Shown: positions 1-13,800 of the stretch, piece by piece
Layout of the letters: each line of letters begins with the position of its first letter
Numbering within the stretch: the first letter of the stretch is position 1
NCBI RefSeq assembly: GCF_022458985.1
Contig: NC_061790.1
Span: 14,736,397 to 14,800,396 of the forward strand
From: Mugil cephalus
Lineage: Eukaryota > Chordata > Actinopteri > Mugiliformes > Mugilidae
DNA: 64,000 nucleotides
Direction: 5' to 3'
The notes under the pieces: generated by a model
What the model saw: only the letters and a program-made list of their open reading frames with translations
What the model was told of the DNA's origin: nothing
The model's database searches: none
Made by a program: the position numbers and the translations under genes

Positions 1-758
1 TTTACAGAGTATATTTTGCCTCTATGTTTTCCCTGGAACACGTAGACAAAAGCCAACATGGGTGTTCCTGCTTGATTGTCAGTCGGTGCCAGTTCATAGC
101 CGTGCTAGTGGCTACTTGAGGCTGGACGTAAAGGTGGAGCAAGGCAAGCCATTCATGAGAAGGATTGTTGGTATTTGAGCTCAATAGCCCAAACAAACAC
201 GCCCCTCCCTTCAGTGCTCCTTCAGAAGCTAGGGAACCCCAAATTAATGAAAGTGCATTGCTGAGGTAAAGGCAAATGGACAAGTGAACCCTCCCACTAC
301 TGCAACATCATGATGTGTTAGTTCTGAAAAACACAGAAAAACTAATATTACACACCTCAGACATCATGCAGACACAGAACAACCACTACAACCATCTTGA
401 AGCCTTTCAACTCTCTCAGACTCTCCATGGTTGGAAAACCTTGCCTCTGTTATCTTTTTTCTTGAGTTCCGCAGCATCATGTCGCTGTCCAATGAAAAAC
501 ACATATCTCCAAATTTATTTTTTTCATACCTGCTTTTAACACATGCCTTTTGACTGACATTTCAGACATCTAATGGAGATACATTTTAAATAGATTGCGT
601 CTTAAAGCATCGTTCCATTGGTCATATAGATACTGAACGTGTCAGTTGCTAGGGTAGAATGCAGACATGCTGTATACTGTAGAAAGCCAAAAACTTCAAA
701 AGTGGTGATACGTGTTTTTTATCGGACAGCGACGATTAGTCAGATTTACCCTCTCACG

Positions 759-1418
759 TATAGACCCCTTCATGGTCTACATCACTGTGGAGCTGGAGCT
801 GGAGGCAAAACAGAGGGAAGCTTGAGGCGAACACTGTCACTTTTAAACTTGAAAATGTCGTCTTGCTGTATTGGCTGTCAAAACCGGAGAATCAAAAATA
901 CTAACTTGAAGTTTTATCACATACCAGCCAGTCATAGACAACTTTGGTTTGGCTTTGACGATTAAAATAAAGGATTGGAGTGAGGCAATCAACAACACAC
1001 ACACTTCATAAGATTAATATGTAATGCATCATCAGCTTCAGCCTGGAAAACATTATGGGTTAGAAAAAATCGTGACTGAAGTTACCTTAAGTTAATCAGT
1101 ATTTAGAGGATTCTTGTTACATGTTAATGTTAATGGTAACCGCTAGGTAATGCAGGTTAGTTGTGTGTTTCTTACGGGTGTTGAAGCTTAAGTTGCATCT
1201 GCTATGGTATCCTCCACAGTGGTTCCACTTACTTCTTGTAATATCTTTGTTGGAGAGGCTTCACTTGATAAAGACAGACAGACCAGACTCCGTGCCAAAA
1301 TAGTCTCTTTAAATATGCTAGCTAACTGTTTACAAGCTATAGTGTTTGAGTTATTTTGCTTCCAGTTAAGCCCTGCCCCTCACAAGTCACATCATTTACA
1401 AACCATGAAGGGTCTATA
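759..1418 (+). mobile_element. decayed THAP-domain DNA transposon remnant
   Basis: A reading frame at 855-965 encodes MSSCCIGCQNRRIKNTNLKF followed by YHIP, which looks like the start of a THAP zinc finger (C-x2-C, then a basic/aromatic stretch ending in H-x-P) and then hits a stop. The stretch is bracketed by inverted copies of TATAGACCC(C)TTCATGGT at 759-776 and 1402-1418, identical except for one extra C. THAP fingers occur in P-element-like and Kolobok transposases as well as host THAP genes; the inverted flanks and early stop favour a transposon relic. The exact element ends and superfamily are not settled. Confidence 0.45.
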
Positions 1419-1967
1419 TCGCGCTGATTTACCTACGCCCCCTGTTGCTGGTTGACTGGAACAATACTTCGTAGATCGGTCCAAGCCACTGATTTTTTTT
1501 TTCTTCCAATTAATAGACTACATTCTTTAGTAATTTTTTTTTCCAGATTAAAACGATTGACTCCACATTTAAATACAAAACCAGCGTGCTAAGAGCATGC
1601 TCATCCTCTTAGTTGAGCATGGTAGCATACAAAAACATTCTAAGCACGGCTAAGGGCAATGGAGGTGTAAAAACCTGATGCATTTAACCTGATGATGGTA
1701 CTAAAAGGTAAGGTGGTAAGGTGATTTTCATATTTGCTAAATTTCATGGTTCCCAACGACGTTTACTCAAAACCAGAAAATGTCGACTTCACGGCCGGCG
1801 GCTCCACATGGAAGGAAACTGTTACCATCATTAGCATTCATCCTTTGGGGGACATGAAGGTTGGCAAATATTTGATGGTAGCACATCAAATAGTCAAGAT
1901 ATTTTGGTCTAGACGGTCTAGACTTTCGGACTGGACAAACTGAATGTCAATGCCATCCCCTAGAAAC

Positions 1968-2340
1968 AAACCACCATCTATCCATAGATTATCTATAACT
2001 GCTTGTTCTGCAGAGAGTCACTGAAGCCTATCCCAACTGGCACTGGGTGAGAGGTGGAATACTCCCAGTCCACCAGTCCATCACAGGGCTAACATCCATG
2101 CAGCTGTCCATCCACTATCTATTACCATTTATCCATAGAGGGTCCTCACTCACTGGGTGAGACGTAGGATCGATGGACAGGTCACAAGTCCATCAAAAGG
2201 CTGACACATAGAGACAAACATTTACATCCCTACAGGCAGTTTAGACTTACCAAATGGTGTGCATGTCTTGCAGAAAATCTGTGATGTGCATGCAAACTCC
2301 GCATCTGTCAGGTTCGAACCTAGAACTGTGTTTCTGCAAC
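1968..2340. repeat. teleost interspersed repeat, two partial copies back to back
   Basis: Two adjacent diverged copies (about 1968-2100 and 2110-2340) carry the hallmark words of a very common fish repeat: GAAGCCTATCCCA, CACTGGGTGAGA, CAGTCCATCACAGGGCTAAC, ACACATAGAGACAAACA, GGCAGTTTAGA and CATGCAAACTCCGC. The family is recognised from memory of fish genomes; its class was not determined. Confidence 0.6.
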
Positions 2341-2486
2341 TAAAAATAAAGAAATAAAAATAAAACCATCCATCATGTCCTTCCTCTCCACATGAAATGT
2401 TTGCAGCTTTTTGACAGCAGCTGTGCCAGACTTATATTTTTTTCTGTTTACCCAAGCCATAACTGAGTCTCTCCGCTCTCCTGCAG

Positions 2487-3475
2487 TGTTTCCACGTGCC
2501 TTACTCTGCTCTCACCATGTTCCTGAGCACAGACCAGAAGGAAAGAGACTCCGCCACCGCTTACCGTAAGGTGTTTTAATATGCAAAAAGTTATTAAGGC
2601 CTGGAATGCTGAATTAATCCAAGCCACAGCATTTCTTGTGCACCTGTTCAGACTGAGTATGTGCTTGGTGGTGTTTAAACTGAGACCTGGATCTTTGCCT
2701 CGTGTGACGACAGGAATGACAATGGAGGTGCTGGGGACACTTGTGGGCGCCGCCATCCAGGGCCAGATTGTGGCCAGCGCTCACACTCTGAAGCACTGCC
2801 CTACTCACAACACGTCTGCCGGTTACCTTGGCAACAGCAGCGGGGCAGAGATCGTCAAGAGCCTGGTGCGCTCCCAGGACTACCTGTCACACTCTGTAAG
2901 TGTCACCGTGCCATGGCAGGAGCCCAGGTGTGCTAAAAGTAGGCCAAATACTCGGGTTTGAAAATAACTTGGGTCTGTCGCTGCGGTGTATGTGCTCAAG
3001 GTGGTTTACTTTGGCAAAATATCCGAGGCTGAAAGAAAAAAAAAACAAAACAACAACGCCGAATGAAAAGGAGGATTGTTGAAAATTGGCTGCACATTTA
3101 CTGACTGGCTGCAGGTTCTGACATCTGAAACGGCTTCATGTTTTAACCCGTGGGATTGAAAGGAGACGCTGCCGTTTGATATCTGAACCCGGCATCCTGA
3201 GCCGGCTCCCCCAGTCGCGACCACAAAAGGGGGTTCCTCCCTCAGATCAAGCTCCAAACGTGGCCCCGCTTGCATTGAGGGGTCTCCACAGTCTGCAAGC
3301 CATTAAGCCTATTTATATCTCACCCAGAACACATGAAGGCACCCCAGTTTAATACGCTGGAAATATTAATCTCCTGCTCCAAGGCGGCTGCAGCTTAGTT
3401 TAAAAGAAAAGGGAGAAGGACGTGAGGAGACACATTCATGTCCACATTTCAGTTTGCAGAGCTGTGAATAAACAC

Positions 3476-3508
<33 letters not shown>

Positions 3509-6500
3509 GAATCCATCATGGGACGTTTTGTGAACATGAAACAAGCCAGAGTCCAAACTGTCCCGCTTTGGGTTTTGGTTGCACCGCAGCTATTGGAGCT
3601 TCAAATGTTCCCTTTCCAATGGATTTTGGGTGAACCCGATCGGGGCAACACACTCGCTACACCAAACCCTCGGCAGCCACCCGCTAAATTCCTCCGCGGT
3701 CACTGGTGAGGGTGGCACACCGTCTGAGCGAGCTCAGTCTGCCCTCGGAAACAGGGAGTGTTTGATGTGCATAAATAATAATGAACCGCTCGGCCTGAGC
3801 CACGCGGAAAATAGCAAACAAACAGAGGTTGTTTAAGGCAGAGCAGTTCCTGTCGGGGTACGCCATTAAACGGCAGACGCTGTATTTTTGGACGCAGATC
3901 TACTTGGCGGTTTCCTCCTGTTTGCGCTCATATTTGTACAGTAGAATGTGCACAGCAGGTCATGTAGCTTTAACCATCACAGGTAATAAATCACACACCG
4001 GTGGGTGTTAAAATAAGGGAGCCAGACAAACAAACCTAACCACCATTTTGGGTAAAAGCTGACGCCCACTGTGGCATTTTGTTTCCACACTGGATGTAAG
4101 CACTTCAATTTTTTAGGCATTTGAGAACATTATGAATTAAAGATTGCAGACAGCCTAAAAATAGGCCGGATAGAATAGACTCTAGAGAGCAGAGATGAGT
4201 AGATGTAGACTATATTGTCTGTTTGTTCTTTCTCTCTGCAGAAGGAGGTGTACATGATAGCTGCTGGTGTTATAGGAGGAGTGTTCCTCATCTGCACCGT
4301 GGTGATGTTCCTGGGAGTCAAAGAAAGAGACGGTGAGGCTTTGGGAACTGTCACTTCGCTGACAAATATTTGCCCATTGATTTATATTTCTCTCATTTTA
4401 ATAGCATCAAGGTTATTAACTTAAGTTCTTAATGGAATTAGTTTTTTTTTTTTTTTTTTTTACCATTTTCTGCTAATATTTTATGAGCTAATGATTTATT
4501 GACAAATTATATACACAGAACTCAGTGAGGGGCTAAATGAGTCAGTTTCTGTTTTGGGAGACATTTTTGATTTGAAGCAGTTTAGCTGCGAACAGAATAA
4601 GTAGCCTGGAGTCATGCCTTTGGGCGACTGGTCTGAGGCACATATAGTACACAACTGTAACATCTGTTTCTGTGTTGTTCCATAAAAGCAATTGGATAAA
4701 TGAAATAATCCTAGTCCTCTTGGATGGATTAATTTAATACAAACTAAAGTGGCTTCGGCCTTAGCTGGGTGCATAAAGTCATGTGTTTTTATGTGTCTGC
4801 AACAGACGTGACCAGAGGCATTGCTGTATGCGTTGTTGTTTTTTTTTGTCCTGTTCTTGTGAATGCAGTATCTCAGAAATGACTTGCAGAGAATTTCTAA
4901 GAATTTGGCACAAATGTTCACTCGGACTTGGTGACACAATAATTATGATTTAGCGGTCTCAGGTGATCAGGGGTTGAGGTGACTGTGCCCTCACAAAACA
5001 CATACAGGTGTTTGCAATAAATCAACTTGTGAGTGCGGCGTTTCAGGCACACGTTGAGAAAACTTCCCTCAAATAATGTGGCTTTTGTCTTAGCTGGATG
5101 GTTTAATTTAAAAATCAGTGTAGCTTTTCATGAGAAGTGATGTAACTGAAGCATAGAAATCTAACAGCAACCAACAGCAGCAGCCAGCCACCACAACTAC
5201 TCACAACTAGCCACTGTGAAGCAGTTTGAAAACTATACAGGAGGCCTACAGAATTATAAAATTGTTCATTTAGAGTTTTATTATAATTTCACGTGAAGTC
5301 TGATTTTTTCGTGAATTATGTTTAACATTAATGTTCCAAAATAAACTCTGCACTTAGTGGCCCCGAGGTGATACGGTTTAAGTCATTATGAATCAAGACA
5401 AGTGGGTGCAGCCTGCTTGGGAAAAGTCCCGGTACAGCAGAGGGTAAAACTGTTGGAAAGTGTTGGAAAACACCGACAATAGGCCTCTTCCTCTAGCGCA
5501 TTGTCACACTTACACGCAAACACACACACACACACTTTGGTTTTCTTTGGAAACCATTTTTGGATAGCCTAACAAATGCTACTCATTGTGACATCATAAG
5601 ATTGGAACAAGAAAATCACACAGACGGAAACGTGCAACCAGGAGGCAGTAATTCAAGCTTTAACCGTAAGATTTATGAGTTGGTTGATGTGGGCAACACA
5701 GTGCTAACAGGAACGCGTCTTTCATGTAACATATGTCACGGGCTCCATCTTAAAGACAGATATATACTGCGTATTAAACTACTTTCACTAAATAAGTCCT
5801 CATCCTCTGATCTTCATTACACTATAAGTATCAAGTCTCATTGGGATAAACAGCATCCCCTCAATGCAGGGCCACTTCCTGTAGTCTCAGTGTATTCCCC
5901 ATCCCTCGCTGCATGTTATTCGATACATAGCTGCGCGCTCATGTTCTTCTTCCACGTGTGACTGTTTCAGATCCGTACGCTCCAAAGACAGAGAAGCAGG
6001 TTCCTTTCCTCCAGGCCTTCGTCCTGGTGATGAGGCACGGGCCGTACCTCACCCTAACCGCCGCGTTCCTCTTCATCACCGTCGCCATTCAGGTAATTTT
6101 TATTTATGAGCCACTTCTCAGACACGACGCCCGGCGTTAACGGTAAACGGAGCCGGTCCTGGGTCCTGACAATGCAGGAGAGAGCGGCTGGTGCTCAATG
6201 TTGATTTGATCAGCGCTGAAGAGCCCTTATTGAAGGATAGTGCTTTAAAGCCTGTTTTTTTTTGGAGGGGGTAGAGGGTACTCTTAAGAGCTGTAGCTCC
6301 GCTGTTTGCCTGTCACTCGTGCACAGATGCTACAGTTTTGACACCTCTGCTTCAGGCAGTTTAAATCACGGCAGACTTTCCAGGCTTCACGCGCCTTCGG
6401 TATATCTTCTCCCTCTCCCCTCCTCAGCCGAGGTGTCAGTTGTCATCCGCGAGGGCCCCAGAGTGGGAATAAATCACAGCAGAACACAGTCAGCAGCTTC

Positions 6501-8912
6501 TCCCGTCACTTCAGTGCAGGAAGCTGAATGCCCAGTGACAGTGCTGAGCAGACAGGAACGAATGTGTGAATGTTTCATCTCTGGTTTCTGCAGCTGGTAC
6601 AGAGCAACTTCGTCCTCTTCTGCACTTACGCCGCCGACCTGAGGGATCACTTCCAGAACATTGTACTGACCATCCTGGTGAGTACAAATAGCACTGTTTT
6701 TTTTTTTTTTTTTTTTTTTTTTGCATTGCAGACATTATTTTATTTTAATTAGAGGTGTCTTGACTCTTTTTTAAAGTTTTACAAGCTTACATTTGTGAAT
6801 AATCTTCCCGTTACTGTAGCTGTTTATGATTCTTTCGTGTTTACCAGATAGAGTCACAGTGAAGCACATTTCACGTCATCTAATTACATGTCTTCCCAGG
6901 TGTCTGCAGTCATAAGCATTCCGCTGTGGCAATGGTTTCTGCAGAGGTTTGGAAAGAAGACGGCGGCTTTTTGCGGCATCACGGTGAGCATCCCGCCTTT
7001 ACTTTTTTGACCGACGCCACCAGCGGCTGTTGGACTGCAGTGTTTGTGCCATCTTGTGGATGCGTTGGGAAGTGTCTCAAAGCAACATTCAAGATCTGCT
7101 ACGCACCAGGACTTCTTGCAAAGCCATTTTTTTGTTCTCACAAGGTACACAAAAGAAGGCCCGTCCCCTTACCTCTGTGTTTGTCTTCGCAGTGGATCAT
7201 GCCCTTCACCATGATGCTGGTGTTCATCCCGAACGTGGTGGTGGCCTACGTGGTGGCCGTCTCGTCTGGCCTCAGCGTGGCCGCGTCGCTCCTACTGCCG
7301 TGGTGAGACGCGAAGGACGTTTCAGCTCCTTGCATCCATCAAAACTCATTTTAGAACAAGTTTGAGCCAGAAAACCATGAATGTAGAAGTGTCTCTTTTC
7401 TTTCTTTCTTTCTTTTTTTTTTTTGCATTTTACATTTACATTGACTTTGTAATTGAAAGACACGACTCAAATTGGCCACAGTGTTAACAGAAATATAGTA
7501 AACTTGGAGAACTCCATCAGGCTAATCTTGGGGTTCACTGCCTAGCCCAAAGGCGCTTGGTGGGGCCAGAGCTTGTCCTACCAATGTTATAATTAGTGTT
7601 AATCCCATTCTATAAATACAAGGTATAACATTAAAAAGGCATAGCATTAAAATGTTAAAAATCTACTAAACCTATGACATTGCTTACCTAAATTCAGCCC
7701 TGCTATTTCTCTGTTTTTACATTGGCTTTTCTGCCCATTTTAGTCCCTTTGATTTGATGCCAGAGTTCATAGTAGCCGTAGTGCACCGACTTCTCTGTTA
7801 GTGGTGAGTTGGTGCCCTGTCCATTCGCCCAGGTCATGCCACGGTCATGGAAGTGGTGTTATATTAAAGAACGAGAGGTGGCGTCCAGTGTAAACCTTCT
7901 CGACAATCACAGAGCTCCTGCAACACCACGCTCTGCTTCCCTACATCTGCTTTCCAGTTGTTTCACTCATCTCCCGTCCCCTCCCTTTAACCCCAAATTA
8001 AAGTCTCTTGAGAAGGGGGGGGGGGCATGTTTATTTTGGAAGGGGCTGATTGTTTATCCTGTCTGCGGGGAATGGCCGCCGCTGCCGCCCGCTGCTCACC
8101 ATCTAATCGTGTTATTAGCTCTGTAATTTCAACCCGCTGTTATCCAACAGTCTCGGAAGCAGACCTCACATCGTCAGCTGTGAGCGATTCGGTTTTGATA
8201 ATTAAAGTGAGGGAAATCTTAGGCACATACGGTATCCAAGCTTAAAGTGTCACAGAGATGGCGAGCATTTAAGACAAAGCAAAATCTAACCTGGCCTTGT
8301 GTGTGTGTTTGTGTTTGTTTGACTGTAATCCAGGTCCATGCTGCCAGATGTGGTGGATGACTTCAGACTGGCCAACCCCTACTGTAAAGGCCACGAAGCC
8401 ATCTTCTACTCATTCTACGTCTTCTTCACCAAGTTTGCTGCCGGAATCTCCCTGGGGGTGTCCACCCTCTGCCTGGAGTATGTCTGCTTTATGTGCACCA
8501 TTAATTGAATGATTGTCCGTATCTGCACTCAGCGTGTCATGATGCCTTAGGAAAACGCATTAACCCTGGTCTGATGTGTAATTCATCATGCGAAAGGTGT
8601 TGAGTTTGCTCATTTGCAGTGTTGCTGCGTCAGGCCTGATGTCGATTTCTCATCTGTGTTTAAATTGAATCTGTGTGTGTGTATGTGTGCAGGTTTGCAG
8701 GGTACGACACCGGCGCCTGCAAGCAGCCCGCTCCCGTTGTGTACACCCTGAAGCTGCTGATCGGTGCCGCCCCAGTGGCCTTCATTGTTACGGGGTTAAT
8801 GGTCCTGCTCCTCTACCCCATCAGCGAAGACGTACGGCTCAGGAACAAACTGTGCCTGGAAGAGCTACGGTGTGTAGAAATCATAAATGCCCAGCTGAGG
8901 GAAAAACTTTAA
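2487..8912 (+). CDS. mfsd2b: mfsd2b, sphingosine-1-phosphate transporter family (3' nine coding exons; 5' end outside window)
   Basis: Major facilitator superfamily transporter; family knowledge places MFSD2B in the plasma membrane of red cells and platelets, where it exports sphingosine-1-phosphate. Coding exons: 2487-2565, 2714-2895, 4242-4332, 5971-6092, 6594-6677, 6900-6983, 7193-7302, 8334-8477, 8693-8912; all have AG/GT borders and phases that join without a stop, giving 371 residues. The first exon starts at [14 protein letters not shown], so the N-terminal membrane helices and start codon lie to the left. Family signatures are [44 protein letters not shown] and, near the C-terminus, CKQ followed by LKLLIGAAP, which fits MFSD2B better than MFSD2A. 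The order mfsd2b-wdcp-fkbp1b supports the B paralogue. The loop encoded by 2714-2895 is longer and Ser/His-rich, as is usual in this family. The 3' UTR runs to a poly(A) signal near 10029. Confidence 0.92.
3478..3507 (+). repeat. (CTG)10 trinucleotide microsatellite
   Basis: Ten perfect CTG units in the mfsd2b intron between the exons ending at 2895 and starting at 4242. It creates spurious poly-Leu, poly-Ala or poly-Cys reading frames that are not coding. Confidence 0.9.
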
Positions 8913-10028
8913 CCTTTCAACTCCGCCGACTTTTTACTTTTGAAGTGGCAATCGCGATGATATCGCTGCGGCGGCGGCAGATGTGGTTAAACAGCACAGC
9001 TCGCAGAAGAGGAAAACAAACTATTGTCGTTATAGTTGTATTAAAGAGGATCTGAGCCTCTGATCAGCAGAGCGCAGGGAAAGGAGTCAGTGGAGCTGGA
9101 GGCGTGCAGCTCTTCACCTGACAGATCACTGTGGCTGCCAATTGTTGTCAATATTTCAAACTGAGCCAAATGCTCAGACATAGCTTTTTTTTTTTTATTC
9201 ATTAGGTGATGACGAATCACACTGACTTTCCCATGACTACTTCCTAATAAAAGTCTGTGTTTTGTCAGTTGAATGCTTTTAATGTGAAACTGCAGAAGGA
9301 AACTGCAGCAATCTCTGAAACCATCAGCTATCGTCCGCATATAAAGATATTTGTTTAGAGGGAGAACATTGTTGAGCGTTTTCAAAGAATGTGACCGATT
9401 CGTACTAATGCAAATATATACTGTACATACTGCAATATTTTCATCAGTGGGCCTTAGGCTCACCACTGTGTCACTTCATTTTACCGTAGATAGTGACGGC
9501 CATTTATTGAAGTAAAGATCTTTGAGACTGCCACGAACCGTTATAAACTGTTGTATAACCTCTTCTGTAGCTCTGTGGTAGAAATATAAAGTAGCAAAAC
9601 ATCTCCAAACTGTACTCGAGAACAATACTTGATTTTGTACTTTGAGGCACTTCTTTGAATGTAGCACGTTACTGACATTGATGTGTCTCACAGGAAACAA
9701 AGCATCAGCTCCAGAACAGTGGAAGATTTGAGTAATGTGTGACCTGGATCTTGAATGGAGTGAATTCACAAAGCCACGGATTCCAGTGCTGCCGCTGGAA
9801 AGTTGTTCGTTAGTGTATATTACACTGATAAATAATTCAGTTGTTTTAATGTAAACATTTTTCGTTTCATTTTCACGCGTACTGTATAGTCATCTTAGAG
9901 CTATGAATATATAACAAGATTACCTTATTTATATAAATGAATGTATATGATTATTTGCTGTGTTTAGCTCTACAACGGCGTTATTTATTTATGATATATG
10001 GTGACAAATGGATTGATTATATAAAATG

Positions 10029-10034
10029 AATAAA
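10029..10034 (+). terminator. poly(A) signal, mfsd2b
   Basis: AATAAA about 1.1 kb after the mfsd2b stop codon, followed by a TG/T-rich stretch suited to cleavage. Confidence 0.6.
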
Positions 10035-10363
10035 TGTTGTAGAGACTGGTTGGTAGAAAGGTGTTGAGTTTCTTTTCTGAGGAGGTGGTACAACAAGCAA
10101 CACACAAAGCAGCACTAGTTATTAAACGCTAGTTTAATGTCCAGATGGCAACCCAAAGATTTTTGTTTGTCCAAAACACACAACATTATGACCATGAGAG
10201 AGGAGTTTCTGTAGAATATTGTACCCTCTTGTGGTCAGTTGTGTTACTGAACTCAGTAATACCACGTTCTCATGAACATAACAGATCTTTCAGAAGGATG
10301 GAAGACAAAGTTAAATTAAAACATGAAGTGAACTATTGAGCACATATATGCTAAACTGGATAT

Positions 10364-10369
10364 TTTATT
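10364..10369 (-). terminator. candidate poly(A) signal, wdcp
   Basis: TTTATT on the plus strand reads AATAAA on the minus strand, about 440 nt after the wdcp stop. Confidence 0.45.
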
Positions 10370-10810
10370 ATGTTTCTGCAGTGCTTCTCCAGTGTAAAAT
10401 ATGAAACAGTTATCATACATTCACCTCTATTTAACATCAGAACAATGGAGAACAGGCTTTAAACACTTCTATAACAAACTCAGCGGGGAAACATCTCCTG
10501 CTTTAACAAAAAGTTCAAATTCAATAACTGCATTTTAGCAAAATGAAAAGAAACCTCTGCTTCAGTTTCATTCAGATAAGCTTTCATGTCAAAACAGCAT
10601 TTGTGTAAACAATGCATCAGAATTGGCAGCCCCTTTCAAACACTATTTCCAATACAAAAATAAGTGAGACGTATGACGTGGTTCGCCTCATCACTGCATC
10701 TCTGTGGTGATGCCACATGCGCTCTGTCTGCATTGTGTTAATCCAGTTAAATATGTTTGGATAATAGACGGGTATAGAGTTCGTACTAAGAGGAGTGTGT
10801 TAGGAGTTAC

Positions 10811-13800
10811 TTATATGGAGGCTTCTGTGGTTGTGTTGGAGCTTTGGCTAGGGGATGGACTGGATGGGCAAGAGTTCTCTGGACTCCCAGGAGTCCGCAG
10901 GGTAGATTTCCGCTTCCCGTTGCGCACGGTCAGTTCTTCTTTGGGCTTAAATGTCAGAGGCACGAATCCATCTGCATCTGCCACTAGAACAATCCACAAT
11001 GGTCCTGGGGAAAAAATAAATAACAACAGAAGTCACTTAGCTAAGCAAGTTTTCTATATATCTGTGCTCTATTAAAGTATATGAAGTATACCGTTAGACG
11101 TAACAGGACAGTCAGTCATTGCGACAACAAAACACTATGCATGTTAAATGGTAGTAAGCTGCTTTTGTTTAAAGCCTTGTAATCTGACCTAGGCTTTTAA
11201 TCACTTCCAATTATAGCTTAGGCACATTAAGGATAGAACAATGCTACAGTGTGTCCCGTTGTCAATGGGCTTAAATTTCAAACATTTGTGCTGAACTCTT
11301 CATCAAATAAGGTTCATTCATGATTTAAAAAATAAAAAAACAAAAGGTAAACCCTGAGAGTTTGAATGATTAGTCTGTGACTTCTAGTTGACCTCAGCGG
11401 GGGAAGCCCATCACACAAGCCTGCCAAATATATGCACAGGGGAAGACCTTCTTAAGAGGACTACGAGCAGTTTCCCTGAGGTGGTTTTGATTAATTAACC
11501 TTGTACGCTCCCTGTCACAACACACTTAATCTTGCGTGCAACGCACCACAAAGGAAGCTTAGATAGCGGGTGCTTCACAGTGACTGCAATGCCACTCTCG
11601 GTTTGAAATGAACTCGTAACACTAAGAGACAGAAAACTTGTTCTGCTACACTTGTTTTCTGCACGTACCATACATCATCTCAATAGTGGTTAGGTTGAAG
11701 AGGTCTTGCAGGGCCCGCAGACACAGCTTCCCATCACACAGCAGCACCGGTCTCCGCTCATCAATGAACACATTTTCTGATAACTGCTTCTGTATGTGCA
11801 CAAAGGAAAGAAAGGCAAAGGAATTTAGCTGTATGCCATTATTGTCATTTAACCAACACATTAACTGTTTTTAGGTATTTTACCTGTTTTAATATTAGAG
11901 TAAAAAATGCTGCTGATCATGGAATAGACTAGCAAAACAGGAACTGTTGAGAAGACAGTGCTAAAGATATGATGCAGACATTCTTAATCTACAGTCGGAT
12001 ATCTAGAGGATTGTGAGAAACTGTACCTGGCATGTGACATTGACATAAGGCGGTTCACAGGCATTAGGGTAGACACTCGGGGCCTTCTTGCCATTCTGAG
12101 CGTAATCTCTAATTTCTGTCAGGCACTGCTGTACATCTGCAAAGCGTGTAAAGAGTCTTTCCATGTTATGAACGAGCTGCTCCAGACCGCGCTCCTTGGC
12201 CTGTCCGGATGTCTTTTCAAGCATGGGCAGCGTCGAGTCTGTGTGGAGCTTGTCCACCGGCTCGAAACGAGGAGAACTGGCCCGGCTGGAATCTCTGCTC
12301 ACCTGGCTGGCCACCGCTAGGCTGGACATGCGACTGACGTGGTCCATGTCAAAATTCTCCACGGTGATGGAAGAGGCACTGGACGGGGCTCTGTCAGATG
12401 CTCGGTCAGAGAGGTCCACGGAGCTGGTGACGGGACTGGGCTCACTGCTCCTCACCTCCTCCACCAGTCTGCGCCGGTTCCCTGGTGAGCAAACTACTCC
12501 CCTTCCTGGCAACACCAACTCCTTTATCCCTGGGCGCTCCCTGTCATCCTTTGACAGGTGCTCTGAGTGCCTCCTAATCCCTGCGCAGAAATTAGAAGTG
12601 GACTCCTGGTTGTGAGAAGAGGGGGATGGTGTGATTAGAGTCTCTCCGTCATACACCAGCTCTTTGGCTAACAGACGAAGAACATATTTGTCAGTGTTAG
12701 AAGATGGGAGGAAAGCAGGGTCGTTGGACTTCTGCCTGCCGACCATCAACAACAGCATCTTGTCACCGAGGAAGCACACTCCTTTGGGCCTCTCGTTCTG
12801 CTGCAGGGAGATCTGCTGGATGTTCGGCATTGCAGAGGGCATGATGCAGTACACAAGAACCATGTTACAGGTGTTAGAAGCCACCGCAACGGTAGAGCCG
12901 CGAGGATCAAACGCCACAATGTCGGGGACCAAAATTCCTGGAATGCTGACTTTGCGGGTGGTTGTGACCTTTCTCTCATAGGTAACCAGAATGAGATGTG
13001 AGGAGTCCTGGCCAGAGCCTGTCAGAGTGTCTCTGCGCCGCAAGTGGATAAGGGGACTGGGGTCTGAGCGTCTGTGCCTTGCGAGGAGGTGAGTGAGATC
13101 GAGTGGGCCTGAGCTGGGGATGTAAGACCTATCTGATTCAGATGATCTTCTCCTTGAGTCCAGATGGCTGTCATCGTCTGTCATGAGCACGTGCGAGCCC
13201 TGGCCTTGTAGGGACTCCGTCTCCGCTGCCACGTCAAATGCCATGCCAGCGTTTAACCCACATAATTTGTCCAGCGGCAGCTCCGTCGCAACAGCCACCC
13301 GAGAATCCCCCGTGGCCTCGATGGCACAAATGTAGCCTCCCACATCAAAGATAGGGCAGAAAGAGCAGGCCACCAGACTCTTCTGGATGTCATTCCAGAT
13401 GAAAGAGTGAAGAGCACTGCCTATAGCCACCACCAGGCGTGTGCCATCTTTAGTCCAGCAAGCACAATGAATGAGTCCACTACCTTTGATGTCCGCTTTG
13501 ATTCTCCTGTTGTCCACTCTGACAGAAAACAGCAGAGAGGTGTCCCTCTTGGTCAGCACGACCAGAATATCCAGCTTCGGGTGCCAGACGCAGCCTTGGG
13601 AAAGCAGAGGGAAGGGCTCGCTCATCTCACAGGTCTGCGTGCAGAGCAGCTTGTTTTGCTCCAGCGTGCTGAGCTGCAGTTGCCACACGGTAACATGCTT
13701 CTTGTGCTGAACAGCCAGCAAGGCAGGGGAGTCGGAGCAGCACAGGGGGCCCCAGTAGAGGCCGAAGACGTGCTCAAACTGCCCGATGACATTGGTGTCC

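Larger units (their letters stand above)
1..2486. other. upstream intron of mfsd2b, no coding exon found
   Basis: I looked for the preceding mfsd2 exon (the helix ending just before CFHVPYS) and did not see it, so this stretch is read as intron sequence of mfsd2b. It contains a THAP-bearing transposon remnant and a fish interspersed repeat, listed separately. The remainder is AT-rich and unremarkable. Confidence 0.6.
8913..10810. other. convergent 3' UTRs of mfsd2b (+) and wdcp (-)
   Basis: No gene beyond the two untranslated tails. The mfsd2b tail runs right to about 10050 and the wdcp tail runs left to about 10350, leaving only about 300 bp between the likely cleavage sites. Confidence 0.6.

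Noticed and set aside
3422..3709. Open frame with a run of ten Cys
   Set aside because: Produced by the CTG microsatellite in an intron; no family similarity.
2487..8912. Assignment to mfsd2a
   Set aside because: C-terminal words ([18 protein letters not shown]) and the wdcp-fkbp1b neighbourhood fit mfsd2b better.
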